Below the pieces are notes generated by a model that saw only the letters and a list, made by a program, of their open reading frames with translations, ran no database searches and was not told where the DNA came from. From contig JAIMKR010000002.1 of NCBI GenBank assembly GCA_020692325.1, forward strand, positions 82,370-146,369: a stretch of 64,000 nt of DNA, read 5' to 3'. Positions 47,801 through 55,385 of the stretch are shown piece by piece. The DNA comes from Desulfocurvus sp. (lineage in GTDB: Bacteria > Desulfobacterota > Desulfovibrionia > Desulfovibrionales > Desulfovibrionaceae). The position numbers and the translations under genes are program-made. How positions within the stretch are numbered: the stretch's first letter is position 1; each line of letters opens with the position of its first letter.

Positions 47801-48214
47801 TACGACGAGGGCGAGTCGACCGCGCCCGTGGTCAAAAAGAGCGCCAAGCACTCCAAGCGCTCCAAGCATTCCAAGCGTTACAAACGCGGCGACAGCGGCT
47901 CCGACGACGACCAGGCCGATGTCGAAAAAACGTCCAAGAAATCCAAGAAGAAGAGCAAAAAATCCAAGGTCGAAAGCGACGAGACCGCCGACGAGGCCCC
48001 AGCCAAGGTCTCCAAGTCCAAAAAGAAGCACGCGGACGAGGACGAGGAGCGGACGACCAGGAAGCACGGCAAGGTCTCCAAGTCCAAGAAGAAATATGGT
48101 GGCGATGCCGACGACGAAACGGCCACCGTGTCCAAGTCCAAAAAGAAAAAGTCGGCCGACGACGGCGACGAGGCCCCGGCCAAGAAAAAGCATAAGAAAA
48201 AGAAAGAGAAATAA
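44882..48214 (+). CDS. Large exported TPR protein with Lys/Ser-rich tail
   Basis: A 1110-residue protein. It begins with a signal peptide; LAAC at 17-20 could be a lipobox, or cleavage could follow ARA at about 36. Residues 40-980 are a long array of tetratricopeptide repeats, an interaction scaffold. Residues 985-1110 form a highly basic and acidic low-complexity tail with four SKKSKKK/SKSKKK units separated by acidic blocks. AAGGAG precedes the ATG by nine bases. The tail may bind nucleic acid, LPS or peptidoglycan; this is speculative. No close functional analogue recognised. Confidence 0.75.
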   Translation: MRSRVSALVLLAPAMLLAACLVALAPAPARAESPYIQGLGLYREGKFDEAAKVLRTALSKGSQHTTAEAPPAFSSLSHQAAPPAPPDDEESPHLRAMLGFTLLKLNHLPEAEEQFETVRKNAEMAPVGLLGAGWAAYARGRTSAAARLFDEALSKAAPVSGENRLPDMLRESVPMDAHLGLGLIALGREDAAEALKQLEAGKDGQDVLGSPKEYFLALGDAHARTNDLRGAVDAWARTIQRESHLPGDAPRDELARLKTARLQESGGMAEAALPGYAALADGKYYRAEGLQGQVRVLLAQGKTAQALPVLRRLVNADPHMAGPFAKQIQEDPLLRPVLKNWGLAYFHRASYANGLEKLTRYLADVDAGDAACLIGVGWSDLRLGRPEDARHAFDDALTKRPGDPGALVGQAASAMSLGDPDKARELLDRALAKDPKNALGLGTLGHLELAQGNTQKALDSFRAALKSRPDYVDARLSAARILFDRGDYDASAAEFFRLVAQERRSTAGWNGLGWARLRLGEYDDALSAFAEARRQNPNLPMGAYGMGITLAREGKAEQASRSLAEAIFLNPDFAATPEVLELMRSRPEYTDLFLEMGEAYSRRLYPTTAAPYLEEYLRQNPNSREGRRALAWASFWAGQEDKAHALFQTLITVNKDDADAHLGDGLALLSRGHLNLAEPHLRDAVRLDSKNSRAWRALTLLLRREGRPQEAETTQKQAPQSRLERLDRMSASGFAALSEGRLRDAMDDFHRAVVLDPGLAAPHYGLAFTLVETDDVKQARDELLAGMNLDPAYLDDQELSGLLGQHAELNALAVDLSWSQLYAVNLPAARSGFERILVGSPASMEALFGLGATAYLQADWATAENCFGKLAARAPLSSPSWDKWCHLLDKLGWSAYQQHKYNKALHVFSQLRDLHEPPYAEALDGMGWAHMGKNQDKQAERLFARSLNIFPRNLTAVQGMLAMQRSPEGEDEDYDEGESTAPVVKKSAKHSKRSKHSKRYKRGDSGSDDDQADVEKTSKKSKKKSKKSKVESDETADEAPAKVSKSKKKHADEDEERTTRKHGKVSKSKKKYGGDADDETATVSKSKKKKSADDGDEAPAKKKHKKKKEK

Positions 48215-48237
48215 TTCCGGGCCCGGCCCGGTTGCCC

Positions 48238-48275
48238 AAAGCCCCGGTCGCTTGCTCGCGCCCGGGGCTTTTCTT
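48238..48275 (+). terminator. Terminator after the TPR gene
   Basis: AAAGCCCCGG pairs with CCGGGGCTTT with a 14-base loop, followed by TTCTTTG. Confidence 0.8.
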
Positions 48276-48341
48276 TGCTATTCCACGCCCCGAGACGCTG
48301 TTCCCGATTGCAACTCCCTTCAAGGAAGGCTATCCTGTCTC

Positions 48342-50600
48342 ATGCTTCAAGCGCGTTTACGAGAACTCGCGGCCGACGTTACCGACCCCGCGCGGCTCAT
48401 ACCCGCCGTCAGCGCCGGCCTTGTGCTGGGGCTGCTCGTCATCGTGGTCGAGCTCTCCCTCGCCTCGCTGATCTTCTCCGGTCCGCTCGCCGGTTACGCC
48501 GCCAGGGGCGCCGGACTCACGCTCTTCGGCAGCTTCGTCTTCTGCGTGGTCGTCACCATGTGCAGCGGTCTGCCCATGGCCATCTCCGTGGTTGAGGACG
48601 CACCCTCGGCCATCCTCGGCTCCGTGGCCGCGGGCATCGCAGCCTCGCTGGCGACGACGGGCACCCCGCAACAGGCCTTCGTCACCGTCGGCGCGGCCAT
48701 ACTCGTCTCCACCGTCGCCTCGGCTGCCCTGTTCCTGCTCATGGGCCGCTTCGGCCTGGGCAACCTCATGCGCTACATGCCCTACCCGGTGGTCGGCGGC
48801 TTCATGGCTGGCATCGGCTGGCTGCTCGTCAGCGGCGGCGTGTCCATCGTGGCCGACGCCCCGCTGACTCTCACTGGACTCCAGCAGCTCTGCACCGCCC
48901 ACGCGGCCCTGCGCCTGGCCCCGGCCATCGCCCTTGCCCTGGCGCTGCTCGTGGGCCTGAGCCGGCTCAAAAGCATGTACGTGCTGCCGGCCGTCCTGCT
49001 GCTGGCCATCGGCCTCTTCGCCGCCTGGCTGCTCGGCACCGGCCAAAGCCTCGCCGAAGCCAAAAGCGCCGGTCTGCTCCTTGGCGACATGCCCAGCGGC
49101 GCCCTCTGGCCCGTGTTCACCGCCGCGGACCGCGCCATGGTGCGCTGGGACGCCCTCATCCCGCAGCTGCCGCAACTGTGCACCATTCCGCTGGTCTCGG
49201 CCATCTCCCTGCTGCTCATCTCCAGCGGGCTGGAGACAGCCACTCGCCGCGACGTGGACCTGAAACGCGAACTTTACGTCAACGCCCTGGCCAACCTCGT
49301 CGCCGGCCCCGCCGCCGCCCCCACCGGCTACACCGCCCTGAGCTTCTCCATGCTCGGGCCCGCCACCGGAAGCGACTCCCGGCTGGTCGGCCTCGCCAGC
49401 GCCATCGTCATCGGCGTGGCGACCTTCTTCGGCGCGGCCGCCCTCAGCCTGTTCCCACGCTTCGTCCTCGGCGGGCTCGTCATCTTCCTCGGCGTCGCCA
49501 CCCTTCTCGACTGGGCCGTGGCCACCCGCCCCAAGGTCACCCGCGTCGAATACGCGCTCATACTGGCCATCCTCTGCGCCATCGGCGTGTTCGGATTCCT
49601 CTCCGGCGTCGGCTTCGGGCTGCTCGCCGCCGCCATCATCTTCGTCGTCCAATACAGTCGTTTGCCCGTGGTGCGGCAAACCGCCGACGCGACCACCCTC
49701 TCCAGCACGCACAACCGCCCCGTGCCCGACCAGCACCTCCTGCGTGCCCGTGGGCAGGACATCCGTGTGCTCAAGGTCGCCGGCTACCTGTTCTTCGGCT
49801 CGGCCAACGCCCTCAGCCAAACCGTCGGCGAATGTCTGCAATCCCGCGCGGCCGACGCCCAGAACCGCGCGCACCTCATCCTCGATTTCTCCGAGGTCAC
49901 CGGCTTCGACTCCTCCGCCATCAACTGTTTCCTACGCATGCTCCAGCGCAGCGCCGCCTCCGGCTGGCGACTCACCTTCGCCACGCCCCCCGCTGGCCTC
50001 GAAACGCAAATGCGCCGCGCGGAGCCCGCGGAAACCGACCGCGCCCTCTTCGCCCCCGACCTGGACCGCGCCCTGGAGCTCTGCGAGGACGCCATCCTGG
50101 AGGAGGAGCGCGCCCGCCTCGACGCCCCCGAAACCGACGCTCGCGACCAGCTCTTCGATCTCGCCGTCGACGACATGATGGACCGCCTCGAACAGGCCGA
50201 GCGCTTCGAATCCCTCGTCGAACGCCTCGGCCCCCACCTGCTCGCGCGACACGCCAAGAAGGACGACGTTCTCCTGCGGCAGGGCGATCCGTCCGAGGGG
50301 CTGTTCCTCTTCGTCTCCGGTCAGGCCGAGGAAACCCGCGTCGAATCCGACGGCCGCGCCACCCGGCTGCGCACCCTCGGACCAGGCAGCATCGCCGGCC
50401 AGGCCCAGCCCGTCAAAAACGCCGGAGCGCCGGGAACCGTCACCGCCCTCTCCGACTGCGCCATTTCCTTCCTCCCCGCCGAGGCTCTCAAGCGCCTCGA
50501 AAACGAGGACCCCGGCAGCGCCCTCGCCCTTTTCGCCCTGCTCAGCTCCCTGCTCGAATCGCGCCTCGCCGACACTCTCGACCACGCCGCCCACAACTGA
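48342..50600 (+). CDS. SulP-family anion transporter with STAS and cyclic-nucleotide-binding domains
   Basis: A 752-residue membrane protein. Residues about 15-430 are an SLC26/SulP transporter core with about 12 helices. Residues about 464-570 are a STAS domain (ILDFSEVTGFDSSAINCF, with the regulatory Ser position kept), and about 629-745 a cNMP-binding-like barrel (LLRQGDPSEGLFLFVSGQ). SulP proteins carry sulfate, bicarbonate or similar anions. In a sulfate reducer sulfate uptake is possible but unproved. The classic phosphate-binding RxA of the cNMP pocket is not obvious. AAGGAAGG lies 12 bases before the ATG. Confidence 0.85.
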   Translation: MLQARLRELAADVTDPARLIPAVSAGLVLGLLVIVVELSLASLIFSGPLAGYAARGAGLTLFGSFVFCVVVTMCSGLPMAISVVEDAPSAILGSVAAGIAASLATTGTPQQAFVTVGAAILVSTVASAALFLLMGRFGLGNLMRYMPYPVVGGFMAGIGWLLVSGGVSIVADAPLTLTGLQQLCTAHAALRLAPAIALALALLVGLSRLKSMYVLPAVLLLAIGLFAAWLLGTGQSLAEAKSAGLLLGDMPSGALWPVFTAADRAMVRWDALIPQLPQLCTIPLVSAISLLLISSGLETATRRDVDLKRELYVNALANLVAGPAAAPTGYTALSFSMLGPATGSDSRLVGLASAIVIGVATFFGAAALSLFPRFVLGGLVIFLGVATLLDWAVATRPKVTRVEYALILAILCAIGVFGFLSGVGFGLLAAAIIFVVQYSRLPVVRQTADATTLSSTHNRPVPDQHLLRARGQDIRVLKVAGYLFFGSANALSQTVGECLQSRAADAQNRAHLILDFSEVTGFDSSAINCFLRMLQRSAASGWRLTFATPPAGLETQMRRAEPAETDRALFAPDLDRALELCEDAILEEERARLDAPETDARDQLFDLAVDDMMDRLEQAERFESLVERLGPHLLARHAKKDDVLLRQGDPSEGLFLFVSGQAEETRVESDGRATRLRTLGPGSIAGQAQPVKNAGAPGTVTALSDCAISFLPAEALKRLENEDPGSALALFALLSSLLESRLADTLDHAAHN

Positions 50601-50726
50601 GACAATATTCAGCAGCAGCCCCGTGGTTTGCCCCCCGCGCCCTCGCCGCAGGCCGTTCGGCCAGCCCCGCGTTTTTCCGGCGTGAAGATTCCGAGGGCGA
50701 CCGGCCCCTCACCAACATGATCGAGA

Positions 50727-50825
50727 CAGGGGCTTCGCCCCTGCACCCCACCAAAGGGCATGCGCCCTTTGGAATCCCATATTCGCGGAAGTTCGCCGCC
50801 GCAAAGCCGACGGTGAACTTCCGCG
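50727..50825 (+). repeat. Three-hairpin dispersed repeat, copy 2
   Basis: Hairpins 50727-50733/50737-50743, 50753-50759/50764-50770 (then GGAATCCCATATTCGC), and 50784-50794/50815-50825. The third stem differs in sequence from copy 1 (2296-2335) but is fully paired, so the structure is conserved and not the bases. Confidence 0.75.
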
Positions 50826-51040
50826 ACCAGTGCATGTTCAAAACACGCCGGCCAAGCGGAAGGATAAAATCACGAGCGCACTACGCTGCGTTCCTCGGTA
50901 TGAGGCCTTCACCATCGATGCGCTCAAAAGCCGTAAGATTCGAGGGGGACCAGCCCAACGTCCGGCACCGCGGGAATCGGAGCGTGCAGGTTCCGCTGGT
51001 GTGGCAAAGGGAAAAGAAACCCAACACTTCCCGACGCCTT

Positions 51041-51086
51041 AAAGAAGCGGCCCGGAAAGGCTTTCGCCATCCCGGGCCGCTTCTTT
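51041..51086. terminator. Large hairpin in the SulP-hydrolase gap
   Basis: A perfect 15-bp stem AAAGAAGCGGCCCGG/CCGGGCCGCTTCTTT with a 16-base loop. It serves either strand. The gap 50601-51231 holds this hairpin, the three-hairpin repeat and the element at 51150, and no gene that I can support. Confidence 0.6.
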
Positions 51087-51149
51087 GGGGGAAGGACATT
51101 TCCATTAATCATCAAAGATTAGAACAGGGCAACAAAGCCCGGGCCGTGC

Positions 51150-51222
51150 CCGTGTCACCTGTAAAAGCCTTTGGAAGGGGGCACGGGGGAGAACCTTTCC
51201 AGCGGAAAGGTTTCCCCCGATT
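51150..51222 (-). repeat. GTGTCACC element (copy 2), 3' of the hydrolase gene
   Basis: Minus-strand order after the stop at 51232: GGAAACCTTTCCGCTGGAAAGG hairpin, C-rich run, CCAAAGGCTTTTACAGG, TGACACGGGC. Closely matches 59588-59662 and 61127-61201. Confidence 0.75.
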
Positions 51223-51231
51223 CTTTCCTCT

Positions 51232-52461
51232 CTATTTCAGGATGGACGGCAACGACGGTATCTTGATGCCGAAGCTGGCGGCGCTGGGCGCGCCGGAGCC
51301 GGCGCCGGGCACTATCAACTTCCAATAGTTGGTGCCATTGGTGGCGGGATCGACGCGATTGCCGACGCCAGGCAGGGAGTAACGCTGGTTGGTGGAGCAA
51401 CCGATCTCACGCAAATTCCCGGATGCATAGCGATTGCAGTTTTCGGAGATGACGCACTGCAGATCCCGCATCACGGCGCGACTCTGGGCGATCCAAGAAT
51501 GGCCGAGGACGTCGGTCTTGACGTCGGAGACGTCGGTGACGCCGATGCCGGGGATGCACAGGACGTATTTGCCAAGACGCTGGTAGTCCTCACCCTGGAG
51601 CAGGGTGGACGCGGCGAGGGCTATGTCGTTGCTGTTGGCGTAGAGCACGACGCGGGCGTCGAGGCTGGACATCTTCGCGGCGTACTGCTCGAGAAAGATT
51701 TCGCGGTCGATGTCGGGCGCGGCGAGGACAATGGTACGAATTTTCCGCAGGTTGGCGCAGCTGCGTTCGCTGGCGCATTTGCCGGCAAGTTCACTATAGG
51801 CGCGGATGAGCACCTCGTTGCCCATGCTGTGCACGATGATGCTGACGCGACCGATCCAGGGATCGTTGGTGAGCTGGGTGAGCAGCTGTTTGAGCCCGGA
51901 GACGGCCCAATAGGCGTTGTTGCGGTCGGCAACGTATGTGGCGGGGTTGCCGGCGCTGGGCCAGCTGTACAGGAGCATGGCCCCGTTGAAGTGAAGCCCG
52001 ACGCCGATGCGCGCGCCGGTGACGGCCGCGTCGTCAAAGGAATTATCGAAGCCATGGATGAACAGCAGGACCTCGTGCCCGGGGGTTCTGGCGGCGGCGC
52101 GTTCGATGTCGGAGAAGGCGCGCGTGGGGGTCATACGGGTCACGCGGTCCAGCGAGACATTCACATTATACAGGTCGGAACCGTCGCCCTTCCCGCCGCT
52201 GGCGCTCACGAGCAGCTGACCATAGCTCATCTGCCGCGAGCGGATACCACCGAACCTCGCCCCGAGCGAGGTGTTGGCCAGGGCCTGACGGTTGGTGGCG
52301 TAGTAGAAGACGGGACGCCGCCAATCCTGGGCGGCCAGCGGCGAGGGCCCCTGACCGGCGGGCGGGACGACCGGCTGCGCGGACTTTTCCGCACAGGCGG
52401 CGAGCAACAGGACGAGAACTGACAGAACCGGCAAAATTCGGACGAACGATCGCGTATTCAT
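51232..52461 (-). CDS. Alpha/beta-hydrolase lipoprotein (DUF900-like)
   Basis: A 409-residue lipoprotein (lipobox LLAAC). It resembles DUF900 alpha/beta hydrolases: FYYATNRQALA, LLFIHGFDNSFDDAA (oxyanion region), nucleophile Ser in IIVHSMGNEVL, and a conserved Asp near VLAAPDIDREIF. The likely activity is an esterase or lipase on the periplasmic side. Downstream on the same strand is an element shared with other gene ends. A second lipoprotein gene lies 57 bp upstream. Confidence 0.8.
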   Translation of the reverse strand: MNTRSFVRILPVLSVLVLLLAACAEKSAQPVVPPAGQGPSPLAAQDWRRPVFYYATNRQALANTSLGARFGGIRSRQMSYGQLLVSASGGKGDGSDLYNVNVSLDRVTRMTPTRAFSDIERAAARTPGHEVLLFIHGFDNSFDDAAVTGARIGVGLHFNGAMLLYSWPSAGNPATYVADRNNAYWAVSGLKQLLTQLTNDPWIGRVSIIVHSMGNEVLIRAYSELAGKCASERSCANLRKIRTIVLAAPDIDREIFLEQYAAKMSSLDARVVLYANSNDIALAASTLLQGEDYQRLGKYVLCIPGIGVTDVSDVKTDVLGHSWIAQSRAVMRDLQCVISENCNRYASGNLREIGCSTNQRYSLPGVGNRVDPATNGTNYWKLIVPGAGSGAPSAASFGIKIPSLPSILK

Positions 52462-52518
52462 GCGCGGGGGACTACACCCGCTCCAGTCCGTGGGCAAGAG
52501 GCGAAATGGCGCGGCAAC

Positions 52519-52938
52519 CTACTTCGGAAACTCGAAATAGATTTTGTCATCGCGGTGTTCCACACGCAGGGCGAGCAGACGGCGCGACTGTCCATCGCTA
52601 TCACGCAAGGTGACGTAAACGACGAGATGCGTCTCATCCAACGCCTCGGCGTCGATGCCGCGGGAGCCGGGCAGAGGGCGGAAAGCCAGACCGCCGGGCA
52701 GAGCGGCGATGGCCCCGCCGGCGATGATCGCCCCCTGACTGTGCGCCTCCACGCGGTACACGGCGCCCTTCGGACAGGGAATTTCTTGCCGGTATCCCGG
52801 GTAGAGCGCCCAGCGCGGCGGCGGGTCGGTCAGCCACGTCACGTCCATGCGCTCAATGCCCGGCGAGCCGCACCCGGCCAACATCGCGACGATCGCGAGC
52901 AAGGCGGCGCAAAGCAGAATCCGCAGTTCCCTGCGCAT
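52519..52938 (-). CDS. Small lipoprotein, unknown function
   Basis: A 139-residue lipoprotein with lipobox LAGC. GGGAGGTG precedes the ATG at eight bases. The mature part has a beta-rich pattern (TWLTDPPPRWALYPGYRQEI, RVEHRDDKIYFEF). No family recognised. It likely forms an operon with the hydrolase lipoprotein. Confidence 0.7.
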   Translation of the reverse strand: MRRELRILLCAALLAIVAMLAGCGSPGIERMDVTWLTDPPPRWALYPGYRQEIPCPKGAVYRVEAHSQGAIIAGGAIAALPGGLAFRPLPGSRGIDAEALDETHLVVYVTLRDSDGQSRRLLALRVEHRDDKIYFEFPK

Positions 52939-53109
52939 GGACGCACCTCCCGAAAGGGGTTTTGTCCAGGTTAAAGCAGGATTCATGCCCGCGCAACGGA
53001 CTGGCGACGCGCCACGCGATGATTGCGTCGATTCAGCATCGCGGCCAGTAACCGCAACGCGTCGTCGTGCGCACGCTGTTGACAGGCCGCGCGGACGCGG
53101 GCACACCCC

Positions 53110-53937
53110 GACCATGCGCATCGCGACCTCACTTCCGACCGGTTCGCGGCCCTGGCCCTCTGCCTGCTGACGGCGTGTTTCTGCCGCCGTCTCCATTGCG
53201 TCAACTCACTGGAAAACAACGAAGAATCTGAAGCGGAACGGCCCGACGACCGCCGCCACGCCGGCTGGACATACGCGTCCCTGGCCCTGCACGCCAAGAC
53301 GGCCGATCAGCTGGACACCTTCGAAACCACGCTGGGCCTCGTGGGACCCTCCGCGCGGGCGAAGTGCCAAACAACGACCACACGCTCGTGGGCTTCAAAA
53401 AGGCCGAGGGTTGGAAGAATCAGATTCACGACGAACCGGGAGTGATGCTCTCGTGGCAGCGCACCCTGCGCGCGGCGCGCGGCGATCTCGGTCACGAAGT
53501 CGCATGGGACGTGCTGCCCCGCGCTTCGGTGCAACGGTGGGCAACGTGCTCACCCAGGCCGACGCGGGGTTCGAAGTGCGGTGGGCCATCGCCTGCCAAA
53601 GGACTTCGGCACGTCGCTCATCGGGCCTGGCGGCGGAGTCTCCGCTCCGGCGGACGCGAACGATCCACGGCTGCGCGACGACGCCACGTACGGCATGCAC
53701 GTCTTCGCCAGGGCGGAAGGCCGGGCGGTGGCGCGCAACATCTTTCTGGACGGTAACACATGGGAAAAGAGCCCCAGCGTACCGAAGAGGAATTTCGTCG
53801 CCGACCTTTACGCGGGCATAGGAGTGATGTTGGGGTCGGTCAAACTGACCTACACCCACGTGCTACGCACGGAAGAATACGAGGGACAGAGCAGCCCGCA
53901 GATGTTCGGGGCCATCAGCCTCTCGATGGCGTTCTAG
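53110..53937 (+). pseudogene. Decayed LpxR/DUF2219 (lipid A deacylase) gene
   Basis: Matches to DUF2219 proteins are spread over three frames, with at least three shifts. They read: GWTYASLALHAKTADQLDTF (53263 on), EGWKNQIHDEPGVMLSW (about 53406), TVGNVLTQADAGFEVRW (about 53533) and GHRLPKDFGTSLIGPGGG to the terminal LSMAF (53584-53937). One break fits a 2-base GC insertion near 53527, another a missing G near 53583. The N-terminal sensor strands are also largely missing. The intact family removes the 3'-acyloxyacyl group of lipid A in the outer membrane. The product here is surely inactive. Confidence 0.8.
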
Positions 53938-53975
53938 CCGCCCCGGAAGGGGGCGGCCGGGACGGGACGCCAGGC

Positions 53976-54161
53976 TTACGCCGGCGTCTGGTCCGTGGAG
54001 GTCGCGGGGGCCTGGCCCACCTCGGGGGAGGACTCGGGGCCGGACTCCGTTCCGCCTTCGTCACGACGAGCGCTCTGACGACGACGGAGCTTTTCTTCCT
54101 TCTTTTTTTTCTTGGCCAGTTCCTTTATGCGCTTCTCGTACTGATAATTCGGCTTCGCCAC
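53976..54161 (-). CDS. Small Lys-rich conserved-type protein (AKPNYQYEKR)
   Basis: A 61-residue highly basic protein. The GTG start at 54161 has AAGGGAAGG about six bases upstream. It opens AKPNYQYEKRIKELAKKKKK, a pattern I recall in small proteobacterial proteins of unknown function. The C-terminus is acidic and Pro/Ser-rich. Longer starts are possible. Cytoplasmic; may bind nucleic acid. Confidence 0.6.
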   Translation of the reverse strand: MAKPNYQYEKRIKELAKKKKKEEKLRRRQSARRDEGGTESGPESSPEVGQAPATSTDQTPA

Positions 54162-54384
54162 GGGCCTTCCCTTGCTGAAGGTTACAACACAGGGACGCAT
54201 CAAGCGTCTTGGAAACCGACCTTATCCCTTCCGCGCCGCCCTGGCAACGTCCCGCGGGGAGGTCCGGGACAGCGGGCCGCGACAACCGCGCGCACAGCCC
54301 TGTCAACCAGGAAAATCCGCCCTTTTCCCGGCCAATGCGCCGGCGCTTTCATCCGCTCCCGGCCCCCCGTGCTATACTTTCCGA

Positions 54385-54420
54385 CGAAAAAAAACGAGCC
54401 CCGGAAAATTCCGGGGCTCG
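54385..54420 (-). terminator. Strong terminator of the Lys/Ala-rich exported protein
   Basis: On the minus strand: CGAGCCCCGGAA pairs with TTCCGGGGCTCG (two-base loop), then T8. Confidence 0.92.
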
Positions 54421-54491
54421 TCGAAAACCTCGCGGGCTAACATCCCCCGGGGCAAGCGCCCCGGAGAAAGTTACCGCAAGAGACGCTGATA

Positions 54492-54707
54492 CTACTCGGC
54501 AGCCTTGTCGGCGGCGGGAGCGGCGTCCTTCTTGGGGGCCTTCTTGGCGACCTTCTTGTGAGCCTTCTTGGGGGCCTTCTTGGGGGCCTTCTTGGCGGGA
54601 GCAGCAGCCTCGGCGGCCGGGGAATCGGTCGGGGCGGCGACGTCAGCGGCGAAAGAAACACCAGCGAAGGCGAGAACCAGAGACATGGCGATAAGAGCTT
54701 TCTTCAT
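54492..54707 (-). CDS. Small exported Lys/Ala/Pro-rich repeat protein
   Basis: A 71-residue protein with an excellent Shine-Dalgarno (AGGAGAA) and a signal peptide (residues 1-22, ending SFAA). The mature part is about 50 residues of Ala/Pro and Lys, with KKAPKKAPKKAHKK and KKAPKK blocks resembling histone H1-like tails. A strong T8 terminator follows. It is exported, so DNA binding inside the cell is unlikely; cell-surface LPS or polyanion binding is a guess. Confidence 0.75.
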   Translation of the reverse strand: MKKALIAMSLVLAFAGVSFAADVAAPTDSPAAEAAAPAKKAPKKAPKKAHKKVAKKAPKKDAAPAADKAAE

Positions 54708-54778
54708 GACTACTTCTCCTAGAAATACGGACAATGAGGGTGCTTGTGGGGAAGGCCCATCCCTCCCACGAGTTCAAC

Positions 54779-54806
54779 CTTGTATCACTGCGCCCAAAGA
54801 GTGCAA
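54779..54806 (-). promoter_or_regulatory. Candidate promoter of the small Lys/Ala-rich gene
   Basis: On the minus strand: TTGCAC (54801-54806), 16 bp, TACAAG (54779-54784), about 70 bases from the ATG. The flanking DNA is AT-rich. Confidence 0.4.
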
Positions 54807-54989
54807 GACAAATATGTTCTTGAATGTCAGCGTATTGCAATATTTCTCTAGAATATTTCCCAAACGTTTCAAATAGGTGCGGCTAAAATGCCGTTGGGAG
54901 GGGGCATGACGGGGGGTCAAATTTTGTTTTTCCAGCTCGTTTTTCGCAAGACTCACTGCCTATTGGCGGCCGCTCGCGCGGCCCGAACG

Positions 54990-55385
54990 ATGGGAGAAGG
55001 CGGGAGACCAGCGCCGCGTTTCCGCCGTCCGCCGCGCCCGTCGATCCCCTTTTCGAACACGGAGCCACACACCCTTCGCCCCGTCGATGACGAACACGGC
55101 CTCGACCTCGCCATCGACGCTCTGGAGAGTGAAGCGGTGCGCCGTGCGCTTTCCGGCGTCGCCGTGCCCGTGTTCCATCAGGGGCACGAGTGCGGCAGCA
55201 CGGTCAAACATTCGGACCAATTGCTCATGTTCCTGCTCAAAACGCTACGCCCGGAACGCTACGCCACGCCACGCGAGGAAACGCGAGGACACGGGACGGC
55301 GCCCCCCGTGGAGCTGGACATCGACCTCTCGGCCGCAAACGGAAGCGATGACGACGGGAACGATGGGAGGGACAGCGAAGACTAA
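54990..55385 (+). CDS. Terminase-small-subunit-like remnant or DNA-binding protein
   Basis: About 131 residues. The segment AIDALESEAVRRALSGVAVP then HQGHECGSTVKHSDQLLMFL and LLKTLRPERYA matches the C-terminal part of phage-type small terminase/HTH proteins. The usual N-terminal helix-turn-helix is not clear; upstream sequence is Arg/Pro-rich and has no ribosome site, so the start is a guess (54888 also possible). It may be a truncated prophage relic. Its stop overlaps the convergent amidase by 4 bp. Confidence 0.45.
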   Translation: MGEGGRPAPRFRRPPRPSIPFSNTEPHTLRPVDDEHGLDLAIDALESEAVRRALSGVAVPVFHQGHECGSTVKHSDQLLMFLLKTLRPERYATPREETRGHGTAPPVELDIDLSAANGSDDDGNDGRDSED

